From contig CM060843.1 in the NCBI GenBank assembly GCA_030762175.1, forward strand, positions 120,086,869-120,150,868: DNA of 64,000 nucleotides, written 5' to 3'. Shown in pieces: positions 7,993 through 18,500 of this stretch. Made by a program: the position numbers and the translations under genes. The notes under the pieces were generated by a model. It searched no databases and was not told where the DNA came from. It saw only the letters and a list, made by a program, of their open reading frames with translations. Positions within the stretch are counted from its first letter, which is position 1, and each line of letters opens with the position of its first letter. This DNA comes from Metallyticus violacea (Eukaryota; Arthropoda; Insecta; Mantodea; Metallyticidae).

Positions 7993-10798
7993 TTAGACAC
8001 GCCTTCTCTTATACCCGTACGGGTGGGAGTCAAAGTTTTCACTCTGCACACGATTGTTGACCACCATCCTATAGGTTTTCACTGAAGACTCAGTTACCAC
8101 AGTTCCCAGAAATTTCCTAGAAATCTGTGTGCCTTCAAGTACTACCGACATTAAATTATCCCTCAGTACGGTGTTCCTGATAACGTCGGAGTTTACATTT
8201 TCCAAATTCCCCGAGTTGAGGGTGATGCCTTTAATTTTACAGACAGAGTGCGTCTTATCCCCACACTTAACCTCAACGGTGTAACTTTTTGGACCTGTAG
8301 ATGCAAATCTGCAAATATGCGCGCCATCTCCGTACTTTTATATTTCATCTGTCATACACCCTGAAAATGGGCCCGTTGGAGGCTTCCATTCCCCCGGTCT
8401 GTACGTGGCTATAACAGAATCTGTGTCGAAATAACACACGCGCTCACCCAATCTCCTAAGATAGGAATAGAGCTCGATTCTTGCATGGGCAGTTGTATAT
8501 GCAGCTATGACTGTGTTAGTGGTGCAATTCAATTTAGGGTTCTGATCGCAATGTTTCCATACCATGTACATCACCTCTTCTGTAGCGACCAGGTAGGACT
8601 GTACCTGTACTCCTGGGTCGTTAAGTAGGTCTATGAGCCTCGAATAATCTTTCACAAGCTCATACGTGGACAAGTTATCTCTTTGGCCATATTTTCCCCA
8701 AAAGGAGTTTAACATTAGTTTAGCCAACTCGCGCCTGCCAGGATTGGTTTCAATAGGGTCTTTGTCCAGTGCTACGCCTTCTTTTTCCAAAAAATCGTGC
8801 GATATACTCATTTCTCATGGCAGGAGTGTCGCAGTCTTGGGGCCAACCGGAGGCTTCTGTTTTAATTTTCAGGAACTGATTCACATAGTCCTGAAAAAGA
8901 CCCTTTTCTCCAGTGGAGGGGTTATAGCGTACCATGTCATACTCCCATATTTCATACACATGAATTACCCTGTAACCTTCCTCTAATGCGACTTTAATCT
9001 CGTCCACTACCCAGGTTCCTGTCATACATCTTTCGTCCTCTGTATGCGTGCACTCTGTCTGATTCTCCATCTCGGCACATGTGCGACATAGCGGAAACAT
9101 AAGTTTACCGTTAATGCGCGATGGCAGGACGGGGTGGTACAGTCTTTCCGGGGGAAGAATTTTACACTTTACAATGCCATCCTCAACATCTTGCAAATTT
9201 GGTAAATTATCCACATGAATCTTTGGGTGTCCAACAGGGTAAGCCTTGGTCCTATTTACAAACGGTTACAAACTGCACGCATCGTAGTAAAACATTTTCA
9301 TATCTCCAGAGGCCTCGCAATAGGTTTTCGTACAATTTGGATGTCCACCAAAGAAGGCATTTCGTGGGTTGAGAGGCTCGGGGTAGGGAAAACTTTTGAC
9401 AAATTCTGACAAAACCCCATCGGCCTGAATCAAGTCATTAAACTCACACTCCCACATTTCGGTCATGTTGTAGCCAGCATCTCTCATCATCTTCGTGACC
9501 TTCACGGTGTCCTCATATCTGGAACTCATGGTCTGGTTACCCGTGTTGTATAACCTTGAATTTCTAATCGGGTAACAACGTATGCAACCGTGGTAGAAGC
9601 ATCCATGAAAGAAATAGATGCATTTCCCTTCTTTTTTGTACCCGTCCACTTTATGCCCTAAAACTTTAATTTCCCGGCACCGATAAGCATGCTGTATGAT
9701 GATTGATTGCTGCTTTTCCAACCAAGACAACCAGATACACGCTACCCGCAATTGCTTATCAGCTAAGCGGTATCCTCCTCCTGGAATAAGTGGAATTTTA
9801 TTTCTTGGTATGAACCGTTTCCTGTAAACATTCATGCATGCCTGAGCTATGGTGACACATTCTCTAAACGGGTCAATGCCGTTCTCGTCAGTAAATTGCT
9901 TCCTAAATTTGGAAACACCCTGACACAAGAGATAAGCGTCAGTTTTACAGTAAGCCACCATTTCTTTTTTCATGTGAAAGACATAGTTTGAGGACACGTT
10001 TTCATTATGCCACTGCTCGAAAGTCTTGCGGACGTCAACACTCATGCCACCTGGGCTGTAATATTTTTGCTCAGGTACAGGACCAACATACTTTTCGGTA
10101 TTCTTGGTGTTGAACAGGTAAGGAAAATAACCTTTACATTCAGGGAGTTAAAATGTCTTTGAAAAGCGAGACAGTGACATAGGAATGAAATTCATAGGGT
10201 CTAGAAAAGTCACACTCTTATGCTTCATTCTGTAAATTTTACTTCCATTCATAATGAGCTCGGGGTCCGAATTTAGGTTGCCCACCATGTGTTTTAACAG
10301 AAACTGCCGATCATACGACCTCAAGTTGTGTGCTATGACGACAGTGTCTCGGGATTCGAACCTGGGCTGTGTGATGTGGTGAAACAATTCTTTCACAGGC
10401 TCCTTGTCAAATACCCATTCTTTAACACCACACTGTGTACAATAGGGCATCTTATGAGACTTGCCTACACACAGGCCGCAGGTTTTAATCATTATACATA
10501 GATTAGGAGTATGTTCAAACACACCTGTGGAATAAAGAGTGTTCTGAGTACACTCGAAATCTATGAACATGAATACGAAATTCTTTCGCAAATTTGGTGA
10601 ATTGTACGGCTGAATGTAGCACTGGTGGTTAGCATTCACATGGATCTTACAATTACCACAATGAATTTCACCGCACTGGTGAGGAGTTTTCCTAAGCCTC
10701 ATATTTTCAAGTTTGGTACACAACGGGCATAATTTTTCTACGTCACACACTGACATGGTTTTAGGGTAATATTTCCCCTTAATCAAATGATTATTAAA

Positions 10799-10976
10799 GG
10801 CAGCAGGATGATAAGCAGAAGATGGTTCACCAATAGAAGTTTCACCAGAAGATGCACCCCCACCGGACGAGGAGTTTCCGGTAGAGGCCTGATTGGCAGC
10901 AGGATGATCAGCAGAAGATGGTTCACCAATAGAAGTTTCACCAGAAGATGCACCCCCACCGGATGAGGAGTCGTCA
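10799..10976. repeat. 96-bp tandem repeat inside polymerase N-terminus
   Basis: Two near-identical units start at about 10801 and 10897. They encode a 32-residue Ser/Gly-rich unit (GGGASSGETSIGEPSSA). The period is a multiple of three, so the frame is kept. Confidence 0.85.
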
Positions 10977-10993
10977 ACTAGTCTCCGCTCACC

Positions 10994-11083
10994 ACGTGCT
11001 CTCTTGAGAGTGAGTTTTCTCCCATAGCGTGCTCTCTTGAGAGTGAGTTTGCTCCCATAGCGTGCTCTCTTGAGAGCAATGCT
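10994..11083. repeat. 33-bp tandem repeat encoding LKRARYG units
   Basis: GTGCTCTCTTGAGAG recurs at 10996, 11029 and 11062 (33-bp spacing), with a further related copy near 11178. On the minus strand each gives a basic LKRAR peptide. The DNA unit contains the palindrome CTCTTGAGAG. Confidence 0.85.
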
Positions 11084-11387
11084 GGTAGAAGGATGATCAC
11101 GGCTAGAAGACTTATCACCTTTGTTGACGAACTGGTCTAATATTGACATGAAGCCTTCAACTAGACTCCACTCACCACGTGCTCTCTTGAGAGTAATGCT
11201 AGTAGAAGGATGATCACCGGAGTTTCCAGTAGAAGGACTATTATTTCTAGAAGTCTCCGCGCCAGTAGAAGGCCGGTCACCCGTGCTGGTGGAAGGGTGA
11301 ACACAGCCATCCATATTCCAAATAGAAGATTTGCCTCTGCTGTTAACGACCTTGCTAAGCTTGTTAATGGTAGACATGATTGCCACG

Positions 11388-11570
11388 AGATATAATTGCC
11401 TTTCGTCGCGACAGAACTTTTATACATAACACTCCACTCCTAAGACCACGCCCCAGCCAATGAGAACTGGATTTCTACTGCACATGTGTAACCATTCAAC
11501 CAATCACTTTCACGGAGGTTTCTACTGCGCATGCGTAACCCTTCAACCAATCATCGTACAAAAATTTTGT
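11388..11570. promoter_or_regulatory. Polymerase promoter: TATA box plus two CCAAT/NRF1-like blocks, possibly bidirectional
   Basis: On the minus strand TATAAAAG (11424-11417) lies about 40 bases upstream of the polymerase ATG (11377). Further upstream are three CCAAT motifs (near 11458, 11499 and 11549). A block of roughly 60 bp is duplicated, containing TTTCTACTGCRCATGYGTAA; one copy has TGCGCATGCG, the NRF1 half-palindrome pair. CCAAT clusters of this sort are common in bidirectional promoters. Plus-strand ORFs begin on the other side. Confidence 0.55.
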
Positions 11571-11599
11571 GCCGAGGAAGGCATTCATTTTGCTAAGAA

Positions 11600-12240
11600 A
11601 GAGAGATAAAATACAGGTGACGGTTTTTCGCCACATAAAATGGCTTCAAAAGAAAATACAAAAAAAAGAATACCTTTTATGTTTTTAGTTACAAAGGGGG
11701 TAGTACTACAAACATAGTTAAGAAAAGGACCGGGCCAGCATTGAAAAATTCTTATTAAAGCATACGTGACCGGGGGTTTGTTCAAAGAAGTATACAAATG
11801 TATTTATAAGGAACCTGATTCCTTATAGTGACAATGCTCACTTTTAGAAATGCAGGTGGAGGGATTTTCAAAAGAACACCTTTTATGTTTTTAGTTACAA
11901 AGGGGCTTAGCATAGTTAAGAAAAGAACTGGACCAGCACTGAAAATTCTTTTAAAAGCATACGTGACCGGAAGTTTGTTCAAAGAAATATAGCTGCTTAC
12001 TTTTAGAAATGCAGGTGTCGGGGTTTTCGCTACGTAAGGAATATATACAGGTGTATAATCTTTTTCTTCTCTTATAACAATGACTTTTCTGGACCAGAAT
12101 TCTTTTAAAGCCATACGTGAAAGGACAAGGGATGTCCGAAGCTTTGTTAAAATATACAAATGAATTTATAAGAGAGAAAATCTTTGCTCCTTTTACTGAC
12201 AATGCTCATGCAGGTGTCGGGGTTTTCGCTACGTAAGAGA
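11600..12240. repeat. Tandem array of ~160-230-bp units between polymerase promoter and right end
   Basis: A shared block (TTTTAGAAATGCAGGTG, GGGTTTTCGCTACGTAAG) recurs near 11625 (diverged), 11843, 12001 and 12200. TTTTAGTTACAAAGGGG plus CATACGTGACCGG is also repeated at 11686/11763 and 11890/11960. Units carry TTTATAAG sequences 25-30 bases before an ATG. ORFs are open in pieces on both strands. The longest clean one with an ATG and a TATA is on the plus strand at 11834. Confidence 0.7.
11834..11992 (+). CDS. Putative 52-residue plus-strand ORF, divergent from all other Polinton genes
   Basis: The ORF runs from ATG (11834) to TAG (11990-11992). It starts MLTFRNAGGGIFKRTPFMFL and is lysine-rich and amphipathic in its second half (IVKKRTGPALKILLKAY). 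A TATA-like TTTATAAG lies about 30 bases upstream at 11803. Neighbouring repeat units encode related fragments (RNAGVGVFAT, RIPFMFLVTKG). Long minus-strand frames cover the same DNA, so the coding strand is not certain. The ORF could be an accessory early gene of the element, or an exon, since GTAAG follows CGCTAC in two units. Function unknown. Confidence 0.35.
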   Translation: MLTFRNAGGGIFKRTPFMFLVTKGLSIVKKRTGPALKILLKAYVTGSLFKEI

Positions 12241-12462
12241 AAGAACAATACAGTTTAAGAGTGAGGTCCGAGCAGCCGGTAGAACTCTCTTCGCGCGGGG
12301 TGGTAACAAAGGAGAGGGTGGGGGCTATTGTGAAACACTCAGGTGCGAGCGTGTCATTGGGGAACTGGAAATCCAGTGGCGGAAGGGCTCTGTCTTAATT
12401 ACTATATCATTTTTGCGTATCCACGCAATACATTAATTGTATATGCTAATTGATATCATACA
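12241..12462. other. GC-richer unassigned stretch before the copy-A terminal repeat
   Basis: The plus-strand frame is open for about 60 codons (VRAAGRTLFARGG and onward) but has no clear start. It may be the last exon of the divergent transcription unit or simply non-coding. Nothing else is recognised. Confidence 0.3.
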
Positions 12463-12996
12463 CCCCCTTTTTCAGTGATTTAAATTGAATGCTAGATCAA
12501 CCATTTAAATTGACATTTTTATATCAATTCCCCCACCCCATCAACCCCCGATCCAGGATCATCCCCACCATACCGCCACGGGTGGCCGAGGTCGTTAAGT
12601 CTCGGACTCGTGAGCGGGAGGTCTGGGTTCGAATACCGCCAGGACCGTCCTTCCTGACTGAGGTTTTTTCCAGGCTTTCCTCAGTCCTCATCAATGGCAA
12701 ATGCCGGGGAGGTACCCTAAACTTAGGCCTGGAACGATTCCTTCCATAAAATCCTTTCCCAATATATCATTTCATCCCATGTATCATCAGTGTCCATTGC
12801 CTGTGGTGCCTCTGTAGCAAAAACGGGCGTTAAACGTTAAACACACACACACATCCCCACCATCACTCCCCACCATCATCGCTCCACACCACCATCGCTC
12901 CCCCACCACAACGCCCACCCCCACTTTTTGATGTCATTTGCATAATCAATTTAATCGTGTCCAATTAATTAAATCACCGGAAACGGGATATATACT
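12463..12996. repeat. Copy A terminal repeat with internal stem and G-rich loop, split by a SINE
   Basis: The outer arm TTAAATCACCGGAAACGGGA (12969-12988) is the inverted counterpart of the inner sequence around 12463-12490 (CCCCCTTTTTCAGTGATTTA). Between them the minus strand is G-rich (GATGGTGGGG units). The outermost 30 bases match the left end of copy B in inverted orientation, as expected for the terminal inverted repeat of one family. Confidence 0.8.
12572..12851 (+). mobile_element. tRNA-headed SINE (family 1) inserted in copy A terminus
   Basis: The head GGTGGCCGAGGTCGTTAAG (Pol III A box) and GGTTCGAATACC (B box) look like a Leu/Ser-type tRNA. The body includes GGCAAATGCCGGGGAGGTA and AGGCCTGGAACG and ends in a CA-rich tail. 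A perfect 12-bp target duplication, CATCCCCACCAT, flanks it (12560-12571 and 12852-12863). Confidence 0.92.
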
Positions 12997-15200
12997 ACTC
13001 CGATAGTGACATTTCGTTCTAGCTGTACATATACAAATGCCTATACCACTATATTTTTACAACGAAATGAGCCCTTAATACTCAATTTCTTCACAATTTT
13101 GGCCATATTAGTAGTCATTCACAACAATAATATTTGTTTATAAATTTCTCTGATGTTTGACTTACAAATTTGTCCGCATGAGACTTCCCAAATATATTTT
13201 TAAATTGATATGGACTCGAATATCATCATTTTCTTCTCAAAGATGACAACACTATTTGGTCAGTAATTTAAACTAAAATGTTGTTTGTGTTTTCTATGAT
13301 ATTGCCCTAACATTAGTTGTAAGCCATAATCCCGGTACAGAAAAGTCACATCTCATATAATTGGAGCACTGTTTTATATTACACAGTTTTCCGTATATGT
13401 GATACACTAGAGCTTTTAATTAATATTTTATTCTTACTTTCGGCTCTACTGCATTGCTTCAATTGCTGACTGTTGGTAGGTTCAATTCCGTATTTAAATT
13501 TCGTTCTTGGGGTAGAAATGTAATTGTATAATCCTATTTTTACACTTAAATAGATGACAATACTATGTTGTGTATAATGTAATATTAATATCATTTTGTT
13601 AGTAATTATAACGATAATGCACTGGTCAAGTTGTGGCAGGTGGCTTCCCGAACGTTCATGGTTAAATTTCCATTGTTGTAGTGGACATGTAATTGACATT
13701 TTGTTAAAATTCAAATATTGCTAATGCCCAGTTTCTTCAAGCAGACAGTAATAATTGATTTTGTACATTAATAATATTTCGTTTGTATTTATGCCGCTAC
13801 TGCGTTGCCTCGGTAGTCTGCAGATGAACGCCCTAATATCTGTACGGAAAATTATTCTTAATGTGTTAATGTAAATGGATAGTGTTGCGCGGAAATTGTC
13901 TACAGATAACCACCAAAATGCTTATGGAAATTTCATTTTTGGAAAGTCAATATTAAGTTTCCCCAATTTTTTTAAATAGTTGCCGATGACAACAACAATA
14001 TTTAGTAATCTTCTACTTTAATAATATATAAATCGTATATTGTCCGATATTGTTTTGCTTCAGTTGGCGGCAGATGAATGAAGAAATGTCGGTAGTGAAA
14101 TTTCGTTCTTGCGGTATAAATGTAACTGTATAACTTTATTTTTACATTCAAATAGGCGCAAATGACAAGTTTCTCTCCAGGTTGACAATACTGATATAAC
14201 AATAATCTTTTCAATTATAATATTTAGTTCGTAATTTAACCGTTTCTATTACTTTAGTTAGCTGTAACTGTCTGATGGAATGCAAGTAGTGCATACTCCG
14301 TTCTTGGGCTGTTAATATAATTAGAACGCCAATTTTTACTTTGAAATAATCACCATTTAAACAAATTTTCCACATAGAAGACTAATAATGGTGTAATAAT
14401 TTTTGCATTAAAATTTGAAATTTTCGTTTATACCGTAGGACAGTAGTTGGGTCACTCTTGTTTTTGTATTAAAACAGACACATGATATTGTTGTTCATGA
14501 AAATACTGATCCTTTAGTCGTATTTTAAAACACTTTGGTGTTAATTTTTATCATTACTCCATTGCTTTAATTGCCGGCAACAGACCGTCCAAATGTTGGT
14601 AATGAAATTTAATTTTTGTAGTAATAATGCAAGGTTTGTGTATGTGTGTGTGAGCGCGCAATGAAATGAGCTCCACGCATGCAATTTCTTTTTATCGTTG
14701 CCATAATGCAGTAGTATTTCAAATAATATAGTGTTTGAATTTTCACTGAAATTAGACTAACTCATTTGTCGCAACGTGACTGCAAGAATGCAGTTAAAAA
14801 TGTGTTATTGCGCTATGAGTGTACTTGGATGAATTTATTTTTACATTAAAATGGGTACTAATAACCTAATTACTCAGAGAAGAAAGGAATAGTTGACCAG
14901 TAATCTTGTACAGTAAAAATATTGCGTCTGTAGTTTCACTGATATTACACTACATTTGCTGTAGGCAGGTGGCAGCCGGAACCCTGTACAGAAATTTCCT
15001 TTCTTACGATATAAATATTACTGGGTCACTGCTTTTGGTAATAAAATAGATTCCAATGTCGAAGTTCTCTTAAGGGAGGCAATATCGGGACTCAATCATT
15101 TTTTAAAACCCTAGCTTTTAATTTTCACTCATTCTGCTTAGTTTCATTTGCCGGCAGGTGACCGAATGCCGGTAGTGAAATATCCTTCTTGCTGTACATA
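12997..15200. repeat. Diverged ~190-bp satellite array, segment 1
   Basis: A monomer-like text recurs at roughly 190-200-bp spacing: GGTAGTGAAATTTCGTTCTT, then AAATGTAAxTGTATAA, then TTTACATTxAAATAG (for example near 14088, 14285, 14985 and 15175). No gene is seen. Short ORFs here are chance frames in the repeats. Confidence 0.65.
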
Positions 15201-16472
15201 CGAGGGATAGGTCCATAAGTTTCCGGTTTCGCCGATAAAGTATTTCGCCTTCACAAAACCCTTATCTGTTAAGTAAATAATTGCAGCTATAACTTCCGCT
15301 TCGCTGTGTTCAGTTGTTCCGATATAGTTGCAGAAATAAGGGATATGTGTAGAAGATTGTGACGTTCAAAATGGAGTGTCGAGCTGTTATTAAGTTCTTC
15401 ACAAGACAAGGACTTACTCCAAATGAAATTAAACAGCATTTGGACGGTGTATATGGGGAAGCATCCCACTCATATTCTACCGTAAAAGAATGGACCAAAC
15501 TTTTTCGAATGGTTCGAGAAAGCATTGAACATGAAAAACGTGCAGATCGGCCTTTGGAGGTGCTCACTTCTGAAAACATCGCTATTATGGAAGGAGAAAT
15601 TATGGTCAACCGGCGGCTCTAAGTTACACAAATAGCAGCAAGGTTCGATCGTTCTAAAGCAACAGTCCTTCGAATTATTCATGAACATTTAAGCATGAAT
15701 AAGGTTAGTGCAAGATGGGTAGCTAGACTTCTTTCCTCAGTTCAAAAGCAGCAACGAGTCATCAGTTGTCAGGCATTTTTGGAGCTCTGCCGTGGTAACG
15801 AGAGAAAAGTTCTGCAAACCATTGTTACAGGAGATGAAACTATGGTCATCTACTATGATCCCTTGTCCAAAGGAGAATCAATGTAGTGGTGTAAACCTGG
15901 TGAAGCAGCGACTCTAAAGACCAAGGTCATTCAGTCAACCAAGATCATGGTTACAATCTTTTGGAACTGTAAGGGAGTACTCTTCATTGACTTCAAGGAG
16001 AGGAACACCATAGTAAATGAGGAATACTATGCAGGCCTACTGCACAGACCACCTGCTTCCATCAAAGAGAAAAAGCGAGGAAAGCTGAGTGGTGGTGTGT
16101 CCCTTCTTCATGACAATGCGCTTGTGCATACCTCTTGTTACAAAGGAGGCTGTGAAAAAATGTCGCTTCATGAATATCGACCATTCACCTTACAGCCCAG
16201 ATCAACCTCCCAGTGACTATTACCTCTTTTCAAAACTCAAGAACGACTTTCGAGGAAGGAAATTTAAGTGTGACGAAAAAGTGATGGATTTTGTTTATGT
16301 ACATTTTGCAGACAAGTCTTCTGATTATTTTTGGAGGGGGATTGAAATGTTAATTCAAAGATTTGAGTAGTGTATTGCAATAAAGGGTAATTATATTGAA
16401 AAGCGAAATATATTTTTTATCTTGATCATGCCTAGAAAATGGTTAGACCGGAAACTTCTAGACCTACTCTCG
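15201..16472 (+). mobile_element. mariner transposon, 1272 bp, TA-flanked
   Basis: The terminal inverted repeats start CGAGGGATAGGTCCATAAG at 15201 and, read inward from 16472, CGAGAGTAGGTCTAGAAG. Both continue into TTTCCGGT. TA dinucleotides flank both ends (15199-15200 and 16473-16474). It is inserted inside the satellite. The length and the transposase fit the mariner family. Confidence 0.95.
15371..16370 (+). pseudogene. mariner transposase (D34D type), inactivated
   Basis: The N-terminal helix-turn-helix region reads MECRAVIKFFTRQGLTPNEI and YSTVKEWTKLF. The catalytic region has GDETMV (first Asp), LLHDNALVHTS (second Asp) and SPYSPDQPPSDYYLF (third Asp, the mariner D34D arrangement). 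In-frame stops occur after NRRL (15620) and after GESM (15884), and a frameshift lies near 16135. Start at ATG 15371; an upstream GTG is ignored. Normal length is about 345 residues. Confidence 0.93.
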
Positions 16473-16474
16473 TA

Positions 16475-17240
16475 TGCATAAATGTATCACCCTATATTCA
16501 TATTTATGCAAGATCCAAACACTCAATTTCTGTTTTTTTTTTTCTTTGGCGAAACTAATAATTTAGTATTTTTTTCACATTATTTAGTTTAATTTAGTAT
16601 TTTTTCACAATATTTACTTTCAAATTGTTCAGATGTTAAGATTAATTTAGTCTTTGGAATGTAGTTGCTCAAATGTCGGTAGTGAAAATTAGGTTATTTT
16701 GGTATAAATGTATTGATATTATGCATGGAAAAGGCACGACTGTCAGTTTCTGCAACGTGAAGGACATTTATTTTTATTTATTTTACAATTTTAATATTTG
16801 GATCGTAATTTCACACATGCTGCATTTATTCAGTTTCCGGCAGATGATCGCCTGAACGCTAGTGAATAAATATTATACTTGCTATGATTGAGTAATTGTA
16901 TAGATATAAATTTACATTCAAATAGTCACCCAGTTTCTCATAGATTACAATTGTAATTGTTGAGTTATTTTGTACAGAAAAAATATTTGTTTATAGTTTG
17001 AATGACATTGCACTATATTAGTTGATGGTAGGTAGCAGTGACAATCCTGGTATAGGAAATTCAGATCTTAAGGTGATACCTAATATAATTTCATCACTCT
17101 GTATTAAGAAAAACAGCTGTCAGTAACAGTTGTCCACAAATATGAGAACACTAGAATTTTACTTTTGATATTTATGGTTTCGTGTTCTCTGGTTTACTGC
17201 ATTGGTGTTATAAACCAGCGGAAATGTGTAGTGCACTGGT
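16475..17240. repeat. ~190-bp satellite array, segment 1 continued after mariner
   Basis: The pattern GGTAGTGAAAxTTxG…TATAAATGTA recurs near 16677, 16865 and 17053 (188-bp steps), with TTTCxGGCAGxTGA between. The segment is followed by a 24-base T-run at 17240. Confidence 0.6.
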
Positions 17241-17348
17241 TTTTTTTTTTTTTTTTTTTTTTTTCCGACGGTACAAATTGCTTGCAAGATGTTAGCTATT
17301 ATCTTATGTGGTTTCTTGTTATTTTTTATTAAGCACAGATTTATTTTA

Positions 17349-17872
17349 TTATCGGTGTATACTGCTAGCCTTTTTTTTAAATATTAATGTTAACCGTATT
17401 GCTTCTAGCTCCTGCAGAGCCTTCAGTTGATTGATTGAGCATTTCATCCAATCGGCACTTAGCTGGCGGATTTGTATTATAGTACCTGTCGTTCCCATCC
17501 TGTTTCCTATTTTGCTTACATCTGTGAATGTCTTAATAGGATATTCTGTACTTTCTTCTGCTTCTTTAATGTTGATATCTTCTGCTGGGTAGTACGTTTG
17601 GAAGGTTCCAATGGTCCATTGTAAATTTGTTCCCCCATGCATTGCATTATAAAGCTGTGTATGAGGCTGCACACCACAGGTTGTACACTGAAAAACGTGT
17701 CTTTTACACGTCCCAATGGTTTTAGGAATTCATAACCCCATTTCACTAGTTCAAACCATGATTCGAATAAATACAGGTTTATAACTTTGTAATTCCTTGT
17801 CAGGCGAACCTTGATAGTATTTAGTTGAAACGAAAATATTCCCATTAAACAAACGCAAACATATGGTGTCAA
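17349..17872 (-). pseudogene. LINE remnant with RNase H domain
   Basis: The minus-strand text YPIKTFTDVSKIGNRMGTTG then QLKALQELEAIR resembles the RNase H core of R1/I-type non-LTR elements. There the usual catalytic Asp of FTDGSK is kept but the Gly is replaced. The upstream frame (VVCSLIHSFIMQCMGEQIY and onward) is continuous in pieces with stops. It is a decayed 3' part, and nothing suggests activity. The adjacent 17265-17348 and the poly-T at 17240 may be its tail. Confidence 0.5.
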
Positions 17873-18500
17873 GAACAGATTCCAATATGAAATTGCTCAT
17901 TTATCTATATCGGCAGCTGAAAATTGTATAGCTAAGCTGAACATACAACCTAAGGTAATTGTGTCATGCAAGCGCAATCAAATGATTCACGCACTCCGGC
18001 TACAGCCACACGTATGTTATACATGAAAACCTACTCTCTACGAACGATGAAGAAGTGTGTGCGCGGCTGCTTCGCGTTACGCCAAACATTTCAGTATTTA
18101 TTCCGTGCTGTGTGCTGGCTCGGCTAAAGAGCTTGTAATGCTTACAAACACGAGTATTCAATGGTACTAGCGTTCGGGACTAAAAAAAAAGTAGAGCATC
18201 TTTTAGCTCCGCAAATCGCAATCAGATATATAAAATACATTAAAAATGTATTTATTTAATTTTATTTTGTTATTTATTAATTTTTTTTAAATAAATGTAA
18301 TACTTGTAGTTGGCTCATACTGCATTTAATGTTCTTTAATTAAGTTTTTGGTTCATTAAAATGTGATAAAAAATAAGCAAAATATAAGGGTTGTTCCGCA
18401 GTGTAGGCATTTAAATTGCGGACCATTTGAATGCCTAGATCTGTTTATTGGATATTCGGGAACAGTTAGTGCGGAGTTTATATAGCCATCGGGCAACGGG
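17873..18500. other. No gene recognised
   Basis: AT-rich sequence with a GC-richer patch (18050-18130). Nothing was recognised; it could be the rest of the LINE insertion. Confidence 0.4.

Larger units (their letters stand above)
7993..11377 (-). pseudogene. POLB: Protein-primed family B DNA polymerase (pPolB), 3 stops and 1 frameshift
   Basis: This enzyme replicates the linear element from its ends. Start at ATG 11377. Residues ~1-190 are low-complexity with repeats (LKRARYG and a 32-residue unit). Then comes a Cys/His cluster (CPLCTKLENM, CGNCKIHVNANHQC). The exonuclease motifs follow: Exo I FIDFECTQ, Exo II NLRSYDRQFLL and Exo III YCKTDAYLL. Polymerase motif A is DACSL followed by a stop, motif B is KLMLNSFWGKYGQ and motif C is YFDTDS. 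The C-terminus is YGYKRRRV. Lesions are a stop after SRFSKTF (10148), a stop replacing the Tyr of the SLYP part of motif A (9266), a one-base T-run insertion near 8790, and a stop at 8338. Confidence 0.93.
1..12996 (-). mobile_element. Polinton/Maverick (adintovirus-like) copy A, left tip outside window
   Basis: This copy holds a full Polinton gene set on one strand: polymerase B, FtsK/A32-type ATPase, retroviral-type integrase, adenain-like protease and double-jelly-roll capsid protein. The right terminus is placed at 12996. There the minus strand begins AGTATATATCCC, the same end sequence that starts copy B at 53194, and Polinton ends classically begin with AG. Aligning position 1 with about 53920 in copy B shows that only about 0.7 kb is missing on the left, so the element is close to 13.7 kb including a SINE. 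Nearly every gene carries a stop or frameshift, so the copy is not autonomous. The flanking hexamer ACTCCG (12997-13002) is the candidate target duplication; its partner is outside the window. Confidence 0.93.

Noticed and set aside
11585..12202. Minus-strand ORFs of 70-125 residues in the tandem array
   Set aside because: They are open and repeat-derived but lack a promoter-ATG arrangement; the plus-strand 52-residue ORF looked better. Strand choice stays uncertain.
12572..12660. tRNA gene (A and B boxes present)
   Set aside because: The tRNA-like head is followed by a conserved SINE body and tail and flanked by a target duplication. The same holds at 38296 and 49389.
12489..12749. 86-residue ORF at the copy A end
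   Set aside because: It spans terminal-repeat loop and SINE head; composite chance frame.
1..12996. Free adenovirus-like contamination instead of integrated element
   Set aside because: Both copies are decayed, carry host SINE or are flanked by host satellite, and end at defined termini within it.
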